NCBI GenBank assembly: GCA_007127745.1
Contig: SKYV01000208.1
Coordinates: 1-38,456, forward strand
Source of the DNA: Balneolaceae bacterium
GTDB lineage: Bacteria > Bacteroidota > Rhodothermia > Balneolales > Balneolaceae
DNA: 38,456 nt
Direction of reading: 5' to 3'
Below the pieces are notes generated by a model. That model worked only from the letters and a program-made list of their open reading frames with translations. It was not told where the DNA came from and did not search any database. Position numbers and translations under genes: made by a program. Below, piece by piece: positions 16,333-25,277 of the stretch. Numbering within the stretch: the first letter of the stretch is position 1; each line of letters opens with the position of its first letter.

Positions 16333-17532
16333 ATGAGAACAAACATTATCTGTAAAAACATGCTCCGAAATCTGTTTGTGCTCCTGTTTCTGGTTTTATC
16401 AGCAGTAACTATGACAGGGGTTTATGCCGCTTCTGATGATGGCAATTGCCAGAATGAGAATGTGACCAAAACCTCTGATTACAAAATCGTTGGTTATGTA
16501 GCTGGCTGGCGCGAATGGAGAACGGATCTCATTGATGCCCGCAAACTGACCCACATCAACTATGCATTTGCCGATATTGTGGACGGAAAAATAGCCTCCT
16601 ATCTGGAAAATGATGATTACAATTTTCAAGTTCTCGATTCTCTGAAAGTGGATAATCCAGATTTGAAAATTCTTATTTCCGTGGGCGGATGGGCCCGATC
16701 CACCTATTTTTCTGATGCTGCACTGACCGAGCAATCCCGCGAAATTTTTGCCCGCAGTGCAGTCGAATTTTTGAAAAGATACAATTTGGACGGAATTGAC
16801 CTCGATTGGGAATATCCCGGCCATCCCGGAGCTGGAAATGTGTTCCGTGCCGTGGATAAGCAAAACTTCACGCTGATGCTGAAAGAATTACGCAGACAAC
16901 TTGATGAACAGAGCCGGGTTGACGATCGCGAGGAGAATCCCTATCTGCTGACCATTGCCACCGGGGCCAGCAAGGGATTTTTGGAAAATACCGAAATGCA
17001 TAAAGCGCATCAGTATCTCGATTTCATCAGCCTGATGACATACGATTACCACACGGGTGGCTCGCCGGTGGCAGCCCATCACGCCAATCTCTACCCTTCT
17101 CAAACCATTCATTACACAAGAGGTTCGGCAGATGAATCCGTTCAATGGAATATTGATGCAGGAATTCCCTCTGAGAAACTGATTTTGGGTGTGGCTTTTT
17201 ATGGGCGATATTGGACTGGTGTGCGGCCAGAAGACAATGGGCTCTATCAGTTTGCTTCGGGTGATGGCCGTGGGTCAGCCGGATTTGACGAACTCAAAGA
17301 AAATTATATCAACAAAAACGGATTTATTCGCTATTGGGATGAAGAAGCTAAAGCGCCCTGGCTCTGGAACCCGGAAACCCGGAGATTTTATTCCTATGAC
17401 GATGAGGAATCTCTGCGCCACAAAATGCATTACATAAAAGCGAGGGGACTTGGCGGAGCCATGTTTTGGGAATACAGCAGTAATCTTGGCGAAGAGCTGT
17501 TGAATGTACTTCATCAGGAACTTTACAGATAA
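16333..17532 (+). CDS. Secreted glycoside hydrolase family 18 chitinase
   Basis: This enzyme hydrolyses beta-1,4-linked GlcNAc in chitin. The protein is 399 aa with a signal peptide (cleavage probably at VYA-AS, about residue 32); a second ATG at 16360 would shorten the leader. The GH18 TIM barrel is complete: KIVGYVAGWREW, LTHINYAFADI, LKILISVGGWARS, the catalytic DGIDLDWEYPG (D153-x-x-D156-x-D158-x-E160, Glu160 as acid), SLMTYDYHTGG, LILGVAFYGRYW and GGAMFWEYSSN. No carbohydrate-binding or C-terminal sorting domain is attached, so it should be periplasmic or freely secreted. It is followed 66 bp later by an MscS channel gene. Chitin use fits a marine particle-associated life. Confidence 0.93.
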   Translation: MRTNIICKNMLRNLFVLLFLVLSAVTMTGVYAASDDGNCQNENVTKTSDYKIVGYVAGWREWRTDLIDARKLTHINYAFADIVDGKIASYLENDDYNFQVLDSLKVDNPDLKILISVGGWARSTYFSDAALTEQSREIFARSAVEFLKRYNLDGIDLDWEYPGHPGAGNVFRAVDKQNFTLMLKELRRQLDEQSRVDDREENPYLLTIATGASKGFLENTEMHKAHQYLDFISLMTYDYHTGGSPVAAHHANLYPSQTIHYTRGSADESVQWNIDAGIPSEKLILGVAFYGRYWTGVRPEDNGLYQFASGDGRGSAGFDELKENYINKNGFIRYWDEEAKAPWLWNPETRRFYSYDDEESLRHKMHYIKARGLGGAMFWEYSSNLGEELLNVLHQELYR

Positions 17533-17598
17533 ATCATTTGTGAACGCTTGCACTCCGTTAACCTGAAATTTTGAATCAAACTTATAAAAAGAAATCAA

Positions 17599-18717
17599 AT
17601 GGATCTGTTGACCGAACCTGCCGAATATGTATTTGTTGGCAACGAAATCTGGAGAATTGCTGTGCTGATCATCATCATAGCACTGGCACTGTTTTTTGGG
17701 AAACTTTCAAAATATTTTTTGGGAAGGCTCAAGCCGAAATTTGAGCAGCGCGGCCGAAGGCTTCTTGCAGTTGCGGCCGAATCGGCTTCAATGTCGGTAA
17801 CATTTCTGTTTTTTGCTTTTGGTTTGCGCCTGGCCATCTCTTTTCTGATTGTTCCGGAAGCATTTCAAAGCCTGCTGTACACCACACTCGAGCTGTTGAT
17901 TGTACTCGCTATCGGGCATTTTGTCTACCGGCAGGTGGATGTGCTGGACGCCTGGCTCAAAGGGTTTGCAAAAAGTGAATCGACCAATATCGACGATATG
18001 CTCATCCCCATTGTGGGCAAATCGATCCGGGTGGCTGTGGTTATTTTAATCATCCTGCAAGCTGCACAAACGCTGAGCGACCAACCGATTACAAGTATCC
18101 TGGCCGGTATTGGTATTGGCGGCCTTGCTCTCGGCCTTGCCGCGCAGGATACTATCCGGAATTTTTTCGGATCACTGATGATCTTTGCAGATAAACCTTT
18201 TAATGTGGGTGAGCTCATAAATCTGGATGATAAACTTGGAGTGATTACCGAGGTAGGTGTGCGCACCACCAAGATTAAAACGCTGGATGGCCACATGCTT
18301 ACGGTGCCCAATGGGAATCTCGCAAATATGACCATTCACAACATTGGCAAGCGGCCGTTTATCCGCAGGGTGTTCGATGTAACAATCACCTACGATACAC
18401 CACCGGATAAAGTGGAACGGGCAGTAGAAATTTTAAAAGAAATATTGGACAATCATGAGGGAATGAATGAGGATTTGCCGCCACGCGTATATTTTGATGA
18501 TCTGAATGCTGATTCACTCAATTTGAAATGTTTTTATTGGTTCCATCCGCCTGATTATTGGCAATACATGGGGTTTACCGAGAAGGTCAATCAGGAAATC
18601 ATTACCCGGTTTAATAAGGAGGGAATCGATTTTGCTTTCCCGACACAAACCATCCACCTGGCCGGAGACAAAAAAAGGCCGCTTGATGTTGGGTTAAATA
18701 AATCTGATAAAAACTGA
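17599..18717 (+). CDS. MscS-family mechanosensitive channel (larger form)
   Basis: This inner-membrane protein of 372 aa shows three to four hydrophobic N-terminal segments, then the pore helix and beta domain (ASILAGIGIGGLALGLAAQDTIRNFFGSLMIFADKPFNVGELI), ending in the cytoplasmic vestibule (ITYDTPPDKVERAVEILKEIL, GIDFAFPTQTIHLAG). The glycine/alanine-rich pore-lining helix is intact. Such channels open under hypo-osmotic tension to release solutes. It begins 66 bp after the chitinase. The window has a second, smaller MscS gene at 31906, so the cell has at least two types. Confidence 0.93.
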   Translation: MDLLTEPAEYVFVGNEIWRIAVLIIIIALALFFGKLSKYFLGRLKPKFEQRGRRLLAVAAESASMSVTFLFFAFGLRLAISFLIVPEAFQSLLYTTLELLIVLAIGHFVYRQVDVLDAWLKGFAKSESTNIDDMLIPIVGKSIRVAVVILIILQAAQTLSDQPITSILAGIGIGGLALGLAAQDTIRNFFGSLMIFADKPFNVGELINLDDKLGVITEVGVRTTKIKTLDGHMLTVPNGNLANMTIHNIGKRPFIRRVFDVTITYDTPPDKVERAVEILKEILDNHEGMNEDLPPRVYFDDLNADSLNLKCFYWFHPPDYWQYMGFTEKVNQEIITRFNKEGIDFAFPTQTIHLAGDKKRPLDVGLNKSDKN

Positions 18718-19006
18718 AATGAGAAAGATTAAAATTTTTTAATTTCTCAAATAAAAAGTTAATTTATTCATTAGATATTGATTATTTAAATATTTAATGA
18801 GTGTAGGCTTTTTTCTGATTAATCTGATTTGGAATCTTGTTTGAAAGAGCGAGAAAATTTTAATAATTCTGCATTTAACTGGAAACGGATGTCGGGTTGA
18901 GCTTTTCAAGTGTTAGATTTGGTCAATAACGATTTTTCAGATTCAAATACATTAAAGGTAGTTGCAGGTGTTTAAGATACAGGGTGCTTGAGGTACTAAC
19001 TTCTCC

Positions 19007-19462
19007 ATGGCCGATAAAAAAAATCACATATTGTTGGCAGATGATCATGGGATAATTCGCTTAATCGTAAGAATTATCATCCAGAAACATCTGCCTGATG
19101 CTACTTTTCATGAAGCTGATGATTTCGGGAAAGTTCAGCAACTGATCCGGGAACTGGAATTCAGTCTGATCGTGCTGGATATTAATATGCCCGGTGGAGA
19201 TTATTTTGAAACACTTGAGCTGATCAGTCAAAATCAGGGGGATGCAAAAATTCTTGTTTTCTCTTCTTATGATGAGTCTCTTTATGCAATCCGGTCATTG
19301 GAAGCCGGTGCTGACGGTTATATTCAAAAAACCTCATCAACAGAAGAGTTTAAAAAAGCCATCAAACAAATTGTGGAAATTGGCCGGTATGCCAGTAATA
19401 ATATCAATGAGCAGATGTATTTAAGAAACAAGCTGGATGAGCTTGAAAAGAAAAGGGCTTAA
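19007..19462 (+). CDS. Stand-alone response-regulator receiver protein
   Basis: This 151-aa protein has a complete CheY-like receiver and no output domain. The acidic pair is D12-D13 (LLADDH), the phospho-acceptor D58 (LIVLDINMPGGD), the switch S86 (VFSSYDE) and the conserved K108 (YIQKTSS). 'AGADGYIQKTSSTEEFKKAIKQIVEIGRY' is the NarL/FixJ-type receiver end, but the helix-turn-helix is absent. A charged helical tail (NKLDELEKKRA) could contact a partner. No histidine kinase is adjacent. It precedes a STAS and a SpoIIE-phosphatase gene, so a link to partner-switching is likely; a strong hairpin separates it from the STAS gene. Confidence 0.9.
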   Translation: MADKKNHILLADDHGIIRLIVRIIIQKHLPDATFHEADDFGKVQQLIRELEFSLIVLDINMPGGDYFETLELISQNQGDAKILVFSSYDESLYAIRSLEAGADGYIQKTSSTEEFKKAIKQIVEIGRYASNNINEQMYLRNKLDELEKKRA

Positions 19463-19555
19463 AAGATCTTGCTCTTGAAATTACCTGAAAATTATTTACT
19501 GTTTTTCCCATTACGCTTACTCTTTTAAGCCTGAACTCCATCATAACAGGATTCT

Positions 19556-19600
19556 AATTTCGGTTTTTTTTATAAAAAGCTTATCAAAACCGAAATTTTT
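19556..19600 (+). terminator. Rho-independent terminator after the receiver gene
   Basis: AATTTCGGTTTT (19556-19567) pairs perfectly with AAAACCGAAATT (19586-19597), with an 18-nt loop and a T-rich end. It ends the receiver transcript before the STAS gene and may also work on the other strand. Confidence 0.75.
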
Positions 19601-19655
19601 ATTTATAATAGAGCAGCATACAACTCATCCGTAAAACAAAATTGGCAGAATTATT

Positions 19656-19994
19656 ATGGAATACTCTACTTCAGAAAAAAACGGCACCGTAATTTTCTCG
19701 TTCAAAGGAAATATGATGGGAGGAGCTTCAGCTACCGGTTTTCGGGAAGAGGTGAAATCATTAACCGAACAGGGTAAAACCAAAATTATCGGTGATTTCA
19801 GCGGAGTAGATTTCATGAACTCATCCGGTCTTGGAATTCTGATTGCCACACTGACCGGCCTCAGAAAAGAAGGGGGCGATTTTAAATTGTGCAGTCCTAC
19901 AGACCGAATTAAAAGTCTACTGAAAATTTCCAAATTGTTTACGGTTTTTGATATTTATGAAACACAGGAAGAAGCTGTAAAAGCCTACCAATAA
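19656..19994 (+). CDS. STAS-domain anti-sigma-factor antagonist
   Basis: This 112-aa protein is a single STAS domain of the SpoIIAA/RsbV type. The phosphorylation loop is DFMNSSGLGILI, with the acceptor Ser57 in the place of SpoIIAA Ser58. The aspartate often found two residues before it is an asparagine. In partner switching, an RsbW/SpoIIAB kinase phosphorylates this serine to switch it off and a PP2C phosphatase reactivates it. A SpoIIE-type phosphatase is encoded downstream, but no such kinase is visible in the window. It lies beyond the receiver's terminator, so it has its own promoter or depends on read-through. Confidence 0.92.
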   Translation: MEYSTSEKNGTVIFSFKGNMMGGASATGFREEVKSLTEQGKTKIIGDFSGVDFMNSSGLGILIATLTGLRKEGGDFKLCSPTDRIKSLLKISKLFTVFDIYETQEEAVKAYQ

Positions 19995-20472
19995 AAGACC
20001 GGCACCGTCTATAAAGAGTTGCAACTACTTGCATTCAGCGATTTTATCTTTTTTAAAATGTTGATATTCATGGGCTGCACTGCTGTTTCCGGAAAATAAT
20101 CCAGGCTGTACAAACGTGAGAGATTTATAAGATTTTGCCAAAAGCTTGAAAATGGCCAGATAAATTCATATCAATTCATGTCAGATATTTATTCAGACCT
20201 GTCTGTTTTTACAGTGTCTGTATTGAAATATTTGTTATTGGGATTGTAGATATAAGAGGCATTTCATTCTATCCCGGTACGTGGTTCTGCTATATGAGAG
20301 AATAAGCGAAAGTTGTTACGAGAGATTGAGAAGAACCAGGTGGTTTGAAAACTGTTTAATTGTCAATCAGAAAAAGTACCATGTTCTGTTGGTATGTGAG
20401 CTTGAGAAGCAGAGAGGTGAAAACGGATCACAGTCAGGGTTTTATTTCAATCTACAATTAACCGGTGCTACA
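19995..20472. other. About 480-bp region before the SpoIIE gene
   Basis: The interval is AT-rich with no recognisable RNA or repeat. The open frame of the phosphatase extends back to a GTG at 20281, adding 64 residues that look non-conserved (YERISESCYERLRRTRW...). I treat that part as probably untranslated, but it may be a real N-terminus. Confidence 0.4.
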
Positions 20473-21798
20473 GTGACGAATGCAAATCTGGAAATAGAAC
20501 TTACAACGGAATACCTTCAGCAACTGAAGAAAGAAAACCTGCACCTGCGAAGGGCTGTTGATGAGCTCGCTATTTTAAACGATCTGTCTCTTGCGATAAG
20601 CGGCAGCCTTGATAGCGAAAAAATAATGAGATCTATTATTGGTAAATCAATACGGGCTATGGAAGCCGAACAGGGAGATATTACACTGATTGCGGAAGAT
20701 GAACAGAACCCGGCCCAAACACTTGTTCGCAGTATGGTTAGTTCGAGTGACCGTTCTCCGCTGCACCTGAACCAGAATTTGCGGGGCTGGATGCAGATCA
20801 ACAAAAAACCGCTGATGATTAATGAGCCTGAAGATGATGAACGATTCAGGAACGTAAAGTGGGACCCATCCATCAATTCTGTGCTGAGTGCGCCGTTGAT
20901 GGTGCGCTCTAAATTGACCGGGATTCTGACAGTATATAATAAAACATCAGGATCTGACGGCCATTTTACTGAATCGGATCAGCGATTGTTGTCAATTATA
21001 GCGGCACAATCGGCACAGGTAGTGGAAACGGCCCGGCTATATGAAGAGGAAGAGGCATACCGGTTTATGCGCCGCGAGCTGGATCTGGCCTCAGAAATTC
21101 AGAAAAAAATGTTACCGGCGCAGGCCCCTCAGATCGACCGCTTTGCGGTGGCAGGCACAAACGTGACAGCAAGAGAGGTAGGTGGCGATTATTTTGATTA
21201 TATCCGGATGGATGATCACCGCTGGGCACTTTGTTTGGGAGACATCAGCGGAAAAGGGTTGCCGGCATCGCTGTTGATGTCGAATCTTCAGGCAATTCTT
21301 CGCGGGCAGGTGCTGCATCTGCTCAGGCCCGGAGAAATTCTTAAAATGGCAAACCGCCAACTGTTTCAGAGCACAGGTGCCGAAAAATTTGCCACCCTGT
21401 TTATTGCCGTGCTCGATACAGAAGCAAATACACTTCACTATTCAAGTGCCGGGCACGAGTATCCGTTTATTTTTAAAAACAATGGCAATTACGAGCGCTT
21501 GTCAACCGGCGGGCTGCCATTGGGCATTATGAACGAGCAGGAATATGAAGAGGAGATCATTAACATTTCGGTTGGAGACACACTCTTTATTTTTTCTGAC
21601 GGGGTAACAGATTCCATCAATCCGGAAGAAGAAATGATGGGAGAACACCAGTTAATCGAGCAATTAAAGGGTGAATTGGAAAAGAACAGTCAGCCTGAGG
21701 ATTTAATCAAATCTATTCTGGATGCCTGTTTAACACACAGCGGAAAAGAGAAGTTGTTTGATGATATTACCGCAATGGCATTGAGAAGAAATCAATAA
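20473..21798 (+). CDS. GAF-domain SpoIIE/PP2C-type serine phosphatase
   Basis: This protein is about 441 aa from a GTG at 20473 (505 aa from a GTG at 20281). It opens with a coiled coil (EYLQQLKKENLHLRRAVDELAILND), continues with a GAF sensor (about 35-195: ITLIAEDEQ, APLMVRSKLTGILTVYNK, FTESDQRLLSIIAAQSAQVV) and ends in a PPM/PP2C phosphatase. The metal motifs are all present: GGDYFDY (about 237), LCLGDISGKGLPASLLM (about 254), FSDGVTD (about 374), FDDITAMAL (near the end). It should dephosphorylate a STAS antagonist, most simply the one encoded just upstream, in response to a signal or ligand at the GAF domain. No membrane segment is seen. Confidence 0.9.
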   Translation: MTNANLEIELTTEYLQQLKKENLHLRRAVDELAILNDLSLAISGSLDSEKIMRSIIGKSIRAMEAEQGDITLIAEDEQNPAQTLVRSMVSSSDRSPLHLNQNLRGWMQINKKPLMINEPEDDERFRNVKWDPSINSVLSAPLMVRSKLTGILTVYNKTSGSDGHFTESDQRLLSIIAAQSAQVVETARLYEEEEAYRFMRRELDLASEIQKKMLPAQAPQIDRFAVAGTNVTAREVGGDYFDYIRMDDHRWALCLGDISGKGLPASLLMSNLQAILRGQVLHLLRPGEILKMANRQLFQSTGAEKFATLFIAVLDTEANTLHYSSAGHEYPFIFKNNGNYERLSTGGLPLGIMNEQEYEEEIINISVGDTLFIFSDGVTDSINPEEEMMGEHQLIEQLKGELEKNSQPEDLIKSILDACLTHSGKEKLFDDITAMALRRNQ

Positions 21799-21814
21799 AA
21801 CTGAGGAGGATATC

Positions 21815-22573
21815 ATGTATTTGCGTATGGTGGAAGCATCGGCAAAAAAAGAAGCCGAACAGAGGCTGGCTGAAATCTATTCGGATAAAATTATCAGTTC
21901 GCTTGAATGCACGCCCGGATGCATTTTTGCCGGGTTACTCCATAGTCAGGATCAGCCGGACCGGTATATTTCGCTAACGATTTGGACGTCTGAAAAAGAT
22001 GCAAACTCTTATGTCCAATCCGGAAAATTTGAGCAAAACCTCGAATCCATTCAGCATATGCTGGAGAAGGGAAGTGAGTGGAAAATACAGCTCTCCAGCG
22101 AAAATACAGTGGAATACATTCCTTTACCGGCAGAGCCTGAAGTAAAATCTTATCCGGCTGTGATCGACGACGAAACAATTCCCAAAAAAGTGCCGTCCGG
22201 AAGAAGATACTTGCGAATCCTCTCTCTTAAAATCAACAAAGGAAAAAAAGAGGAATTCAGCAGAGTTTATGAAGAAGAGATTTTGCCACAATTGAAGAAA
22301 ATTTCCGGGTGCCGATACGCATTTCTTCTGGACAATTCAAAGTATAACGGCGAGATGATTTCGCTGACCATTTGGGATGATTTAACATCCATCGAAACGT
22401 ATGAGGAGAAAGGCAAATTCCAGAGTTTTTTGCATAAGGTGAATCATACGCTTGGTGGACTATACCACTGGAAAATGGCAGCAGAAAAGCAGTCTAAATT
22501 TTCAAAAACGGTTACAAGCCAGGATATCGGAATCAGCAAATTTACTATGGTAACAAGTAAAGATTTCAGATAG
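21815..22573 (+). CDS. Tandem antibiotic-biosynthesis-monooxygenase (ABM)-like protein
   Basis: The 252-aa protein carries two copies of the small ferredoxin-like ABM fold. Copy one is at about 1-90 (RMVEASAKKEAEQRLAEIYS...TPGCIFAGLLHSQDQPDRYISLTIWTSEKDANSYVQSGKFEQNL). Copy two is at about 130-220 (RILSLKINKGKKEEFSRVYEEEILPQLKKISGCRYAFLLDNSK...ISLTIWDDLTSIETYEEKGKFQSFL). ABM domains form dimers, so a tandem protein can fold as a pseudo-dimer; most are not true monooxygenases. A near-perfect Shine-Dalgarno (GAGGAGGA, 21803-21810) sits 4 nt before the ATG, unusual in this window. The gene is 16 bp after the phosphatase and 41 bp before the kinase gene. A sensory or adaptor role in the same pathway is inference. 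Confidence 0.8.
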   Translation: MYLRMVEASAKKEAEQRLAEIYSDKIISSLECTPGCIFAGLLHSQDQPDRYISLTIWTSEKDANSYVQSGKFEQNLESIQHMLEKGSEWKIQLSSENTVEYIPLPAEPEVKSYPAVIDDETIPKKVPSGRRYLRILSLKINKGKKEEFSRVYEEEILPQLKKISGCRYAFLLDNSKYNGEMISLTIWDDLTSIETYEEKGKFQSFLHKVNHTLGGLYHWKMAAEKQSKFSKTVTSQDIGISKFTMVTSKDFR

Positions 22574-22614
22574 ACAAATTGCAGAAGTAAAAAATTTAAT
22601 GGGTTGAACCAACA

Positions 22615-25236
22615 ATGATTGGCAAAGAAATATCGCATTACACGATTCAAAAAAAACTCGGCGAAGGGGGTATGGGTGTGGTCTACAAAGCCCGGGACAA
22701 TAAATTAAGCCGGGACGTTGCACTCAAATTTTTACCAGATCACGCCTCCATGACTCCGGAAAACCGTTCCCGTTTTCTACATGAGGCCAAATCGGCTGCT
22801 CAGTTAAATCACACCAATATCAGCCAGATTTACAGTATCGAAGAAGATGATAGCGGCAATCAATTTATTGTGATGGAATACATCGACGGAATTGATTTGC
22901 AGCAACTCATCAAAAATCATTTTATATATCCGGATGCGACTGCAGAGCTGAGTGGTAATAAGCAAGAAAGCATTGCCAGTTACTCACTGCAAATAGTCAG
23001 AGGGCTGAAGGCAGCACATGAAAAAGGAATTACTCATCGCGATATTAAACCGGCCAATATCATTGTATCTAAAACCGGTGAAATAAAAATTTTGGACTTC
23101 GGCCTTGCAAAAATTGCAGATACTGAACGTCTCACAAAAGACGGCTCTACTGTGGGAACAGCCGCTTACATGTCGCCGGAACAGATTCAGGGAGAAGAGT
23201 CAGATCGCAGGTCGGATATCTGGTCTTTCGGGGTGGTTTTATATGAGATGGTAACAGGAAAATTGCCATTTGGTGGGGTTTATGAGCACTCTGTGATGTA
23301 TTCGATTATGAACACAGACCCACCACCAATTGAAAAGTCTGAAACCGAGATACCGGCAGAACTCGAATCGCTAATATTCCGATGCCTGGAAAAAGAACCA
23401 GAAGAGCGTTATCAGTCGGCCGCTGAGCTGATGAATGATTTACTCAATATTTTTGAATATACAAATCAGGAGCTTGGCAGCAGTTCTGATGCCAGGAGTT
23501 CACAATACAAGTCCAGCGAGAGTGTTTCCAAAAAGAGAAAAACTATATTATACGCCGGTGTGATTGGCGTGTTGGCGGTCATTACCGTTTTGGTGTTTGC
23601 ATTTCGGGATGATTCTCAAAATTCATTGCCGCTGCCGGGTTCCGAATCCATACATCTGGCTGTGCTGCCTTTTACAAATATCGGTGATGACCCGGGCCGA
23701 CAGGTTTTTAGCGACGGTCTTGTGGAAACCATAACCAGCAATCTTTCGCAGCTGCAAAGGTTTCAGAGAGATTTGCTTGTGGTACCGGCCGGTGAGTTGA
23801 GAAATGAAAACATCACAAGTGCATCAGAAGCATACAAAAAATTTGGCGTGAATTATGCTATTGCCGGCAGCCTTCAGCCGATTGCAGACAGGCTTCGTCT
23901 GACCGTTACTCTGATTAACACAAAAAATCTCCGGCAAATCAATTCAGCAGTTATCGATGTGAATGCATCTGAGGTACTGGAATTGCATAATAAATCGGTT
24001 GAAAATTTGCTGACAATGCTCAATCTGGAGTTGAACCCGGAAGCAGAGCGGGCAATCAGAGAAGGCAATACATCTGACCCGGAAGCTTTTGAGCTCTATC
24101 TGCAAGGGTTGGGTTATTTGCAGGACTTTCACGATGGACTTGAAAATGTTGAACTGGCATTGGCAGCTTATGAAGAAGCCGTAGTGCTTGACCCTGAATT
24201 TGCTTTGGCATACGCGGGTCTGGGACAGGCTAATTGGCGAAAATTTCAAATTACACGAGAGAGAGAATGGGTGGAAAAAGCGATTGAGCACGCAGAGTAT
24301 GCACGAAATTTGAATGATAAGCTTGTGCAGGTAAACATTACCCTCGGAATGATTAACACAGGTACGGGGAATTACGAGCAGGCTATCGGAAATTTCCGTG
24401 ATGCACTGTCAACCGATGCCATGAATGCAGAAGCACATCGCGGTTTGGCCCGTGCCCATGAATATGCCGGTAATATCGAAGAGGCAGAATCAGCTTTTAT
24501 GAGGGCCATCCGGCTCAAGCCCGATTATTGGGAGGGATATAACGGATTGGGCTGGTTCTACTACCGGCATAGTGAATATGAAAAAGCCATAGAGCAATTC
24601 AACCGGGTCATTGAAATTACCCCCGATAACTACAGAGGATATTTGAATGTTGGCGGAATGTATTATCTCACAGAAAATTTTGATAGGGCAATCGCCATGT
24701 TCGAGCACTCTCTTGACCTTCATAAATCTTATGATGCCCTGTCCAATTTGGGAACCATTTATTACGCAAAGGGGCAGTTTGAACAGGCGGCCAATATGTA
24801 TGAGTCGGCTCTGGAAATACATGACCGGGAGTCTCATCTGTGGGGAAATCTTGCAACAGCCTATTACTGGATAAATGGAAAACGGGATCAAGCAATCGAA
24901 ACTTATCAGAAGGCTATTGATCTTGCCAGAGAAGAAATGGAAATCAATCCCAATGATTCGTACCTGATCATCGATTTGGCCGGGTATGAAGCCGTTGTGG
25001 GTAACGAGAATGAGGCCAGATTACTCATTGAAAAAGCATTGAAACTGGCCCCTGAAAATTCTGATGTAATGTTTCGTGCTGCAACAACTTTCGAACGCCT
25101 TGGAGACCGAAACGAAGCATTAGCGTGGATTCGAAAAGCGATTGAAAATGGGCATTCCAGGTCAGAAATCATGAATCAACCTGACCTTGATGATCTGATT
25201 TCTGACGAACGGCTTCAGAAAATACTTTCTGAATAA
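22615..25236 (+). CDS. Ser/Thr protein kinase with TolB-like and TPR domains
   Basis: This is a Hanks-type membrane kinase of 873 aa. The kinase domain (about 9-275) has the P-loop LGEGGMGVVYKA (16-26), Lys38 in VALK, HRDIKPAN with the catalytic Asp143, DFG 161-163, and GTAAYMSPEQ. All key residues are present, so it should be active. One transmembrane helix follows at about 310-330. The extracytoplasmic part starts with a TolB-N/FlgO-like domain (HLAVLPFTNIGDDPGRQVFSDGLVETITSNL, about 346-450) and then about nine TPR units. This kinase-TolB-TPR layout is common in Acidobacteria, Rhodothermota and relatives. It sits in the same run of genes as the STAS/SpoIIE pair and the ABM protein, so it may supply the phosphorylation that an RsbW kinase would otherwise provide. 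Confidence 0.93.
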   Translation: MIGKEISHYTIQKKLGEGGMGVVYKARDNKLSRDVALKFLPDHASMTPENRSRFLHEAKSAAQLNHTNISQIYSIEEDDSGNQFIVMEYIDGIDLQQLIKNHFIYPDATAELSGNKQESIASYSLQIVRGLKAAHEKGITHRDIKPANIIVSKTGEIKILDFGLAKIADTERLTKDGSTVGTAAYMSPEQIQGEESDRRSDIWSFGVVLYEMVTGKLPFGGVYEHSVMYSIMNTDPPPIEKSETEIPAELESLIFRCLEKEPEERYQSAAELMNDLLNIFEYTNQELGSSSDARSSQYKSSESVSKKRKTILYAGVIGVLAVITVLVFAFRDDSQNSLPLPGSESIHLAVLPFTNIGDDPGRQVFSDGLVETITSNLSQLQRFQRDLLVVPAGELRNENITSASEAYKKFGVNYAIAGSLQPIADRLRLTVTLINTKNLRQINSAVIDVNASEVLELHNKSVENLLTMLNLELNPEAERAIREGNTSDPEAFELYLQGLGYLQDFHDGLENVELALAAYEEAVVLDPEFALAYAGLGQANWRKFQITREREWVEKAIEHAEYARNLNDKLVQVNITLGMINTGTGNYEQAIGNFRDALSTDAMNAEAHRGLARAHEYAGNIEEAESAFMRAIRLKPDYWEGYNGLGWFYYRHSEYEKAIEQFNRVIEITPDNYRGYLNVGGMYYLTENFDRAIAMFEHSLDLHKSYDALSNLGTIYYAKGQFEQAANMYESALEIHDRESHLWGNLATAYYWINGKRDQAIETYQKAIDLAREEMEINPNDSYLIIDLAGYEAVVGNENEARLLIEKALKLAPENSDVMFRAATTFERLGDRNEALAWIRKAIENGHSRSEIMNQPDLDDLISDERLQKILSE

Positions 25237-25277
25237 AAACGATGTTTCTAAAACTAACAAAAATCCAGGAGGATTTT

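Noticed and set aside
20281-20472. GTG at 20281 as the start of the SpoIIE phosphatase
   Set aside because: The 64 extra residues look unlike the rest of the protein, and the coiled coil and GAF domain begin just after the GTG at 20473. It is not excluded.
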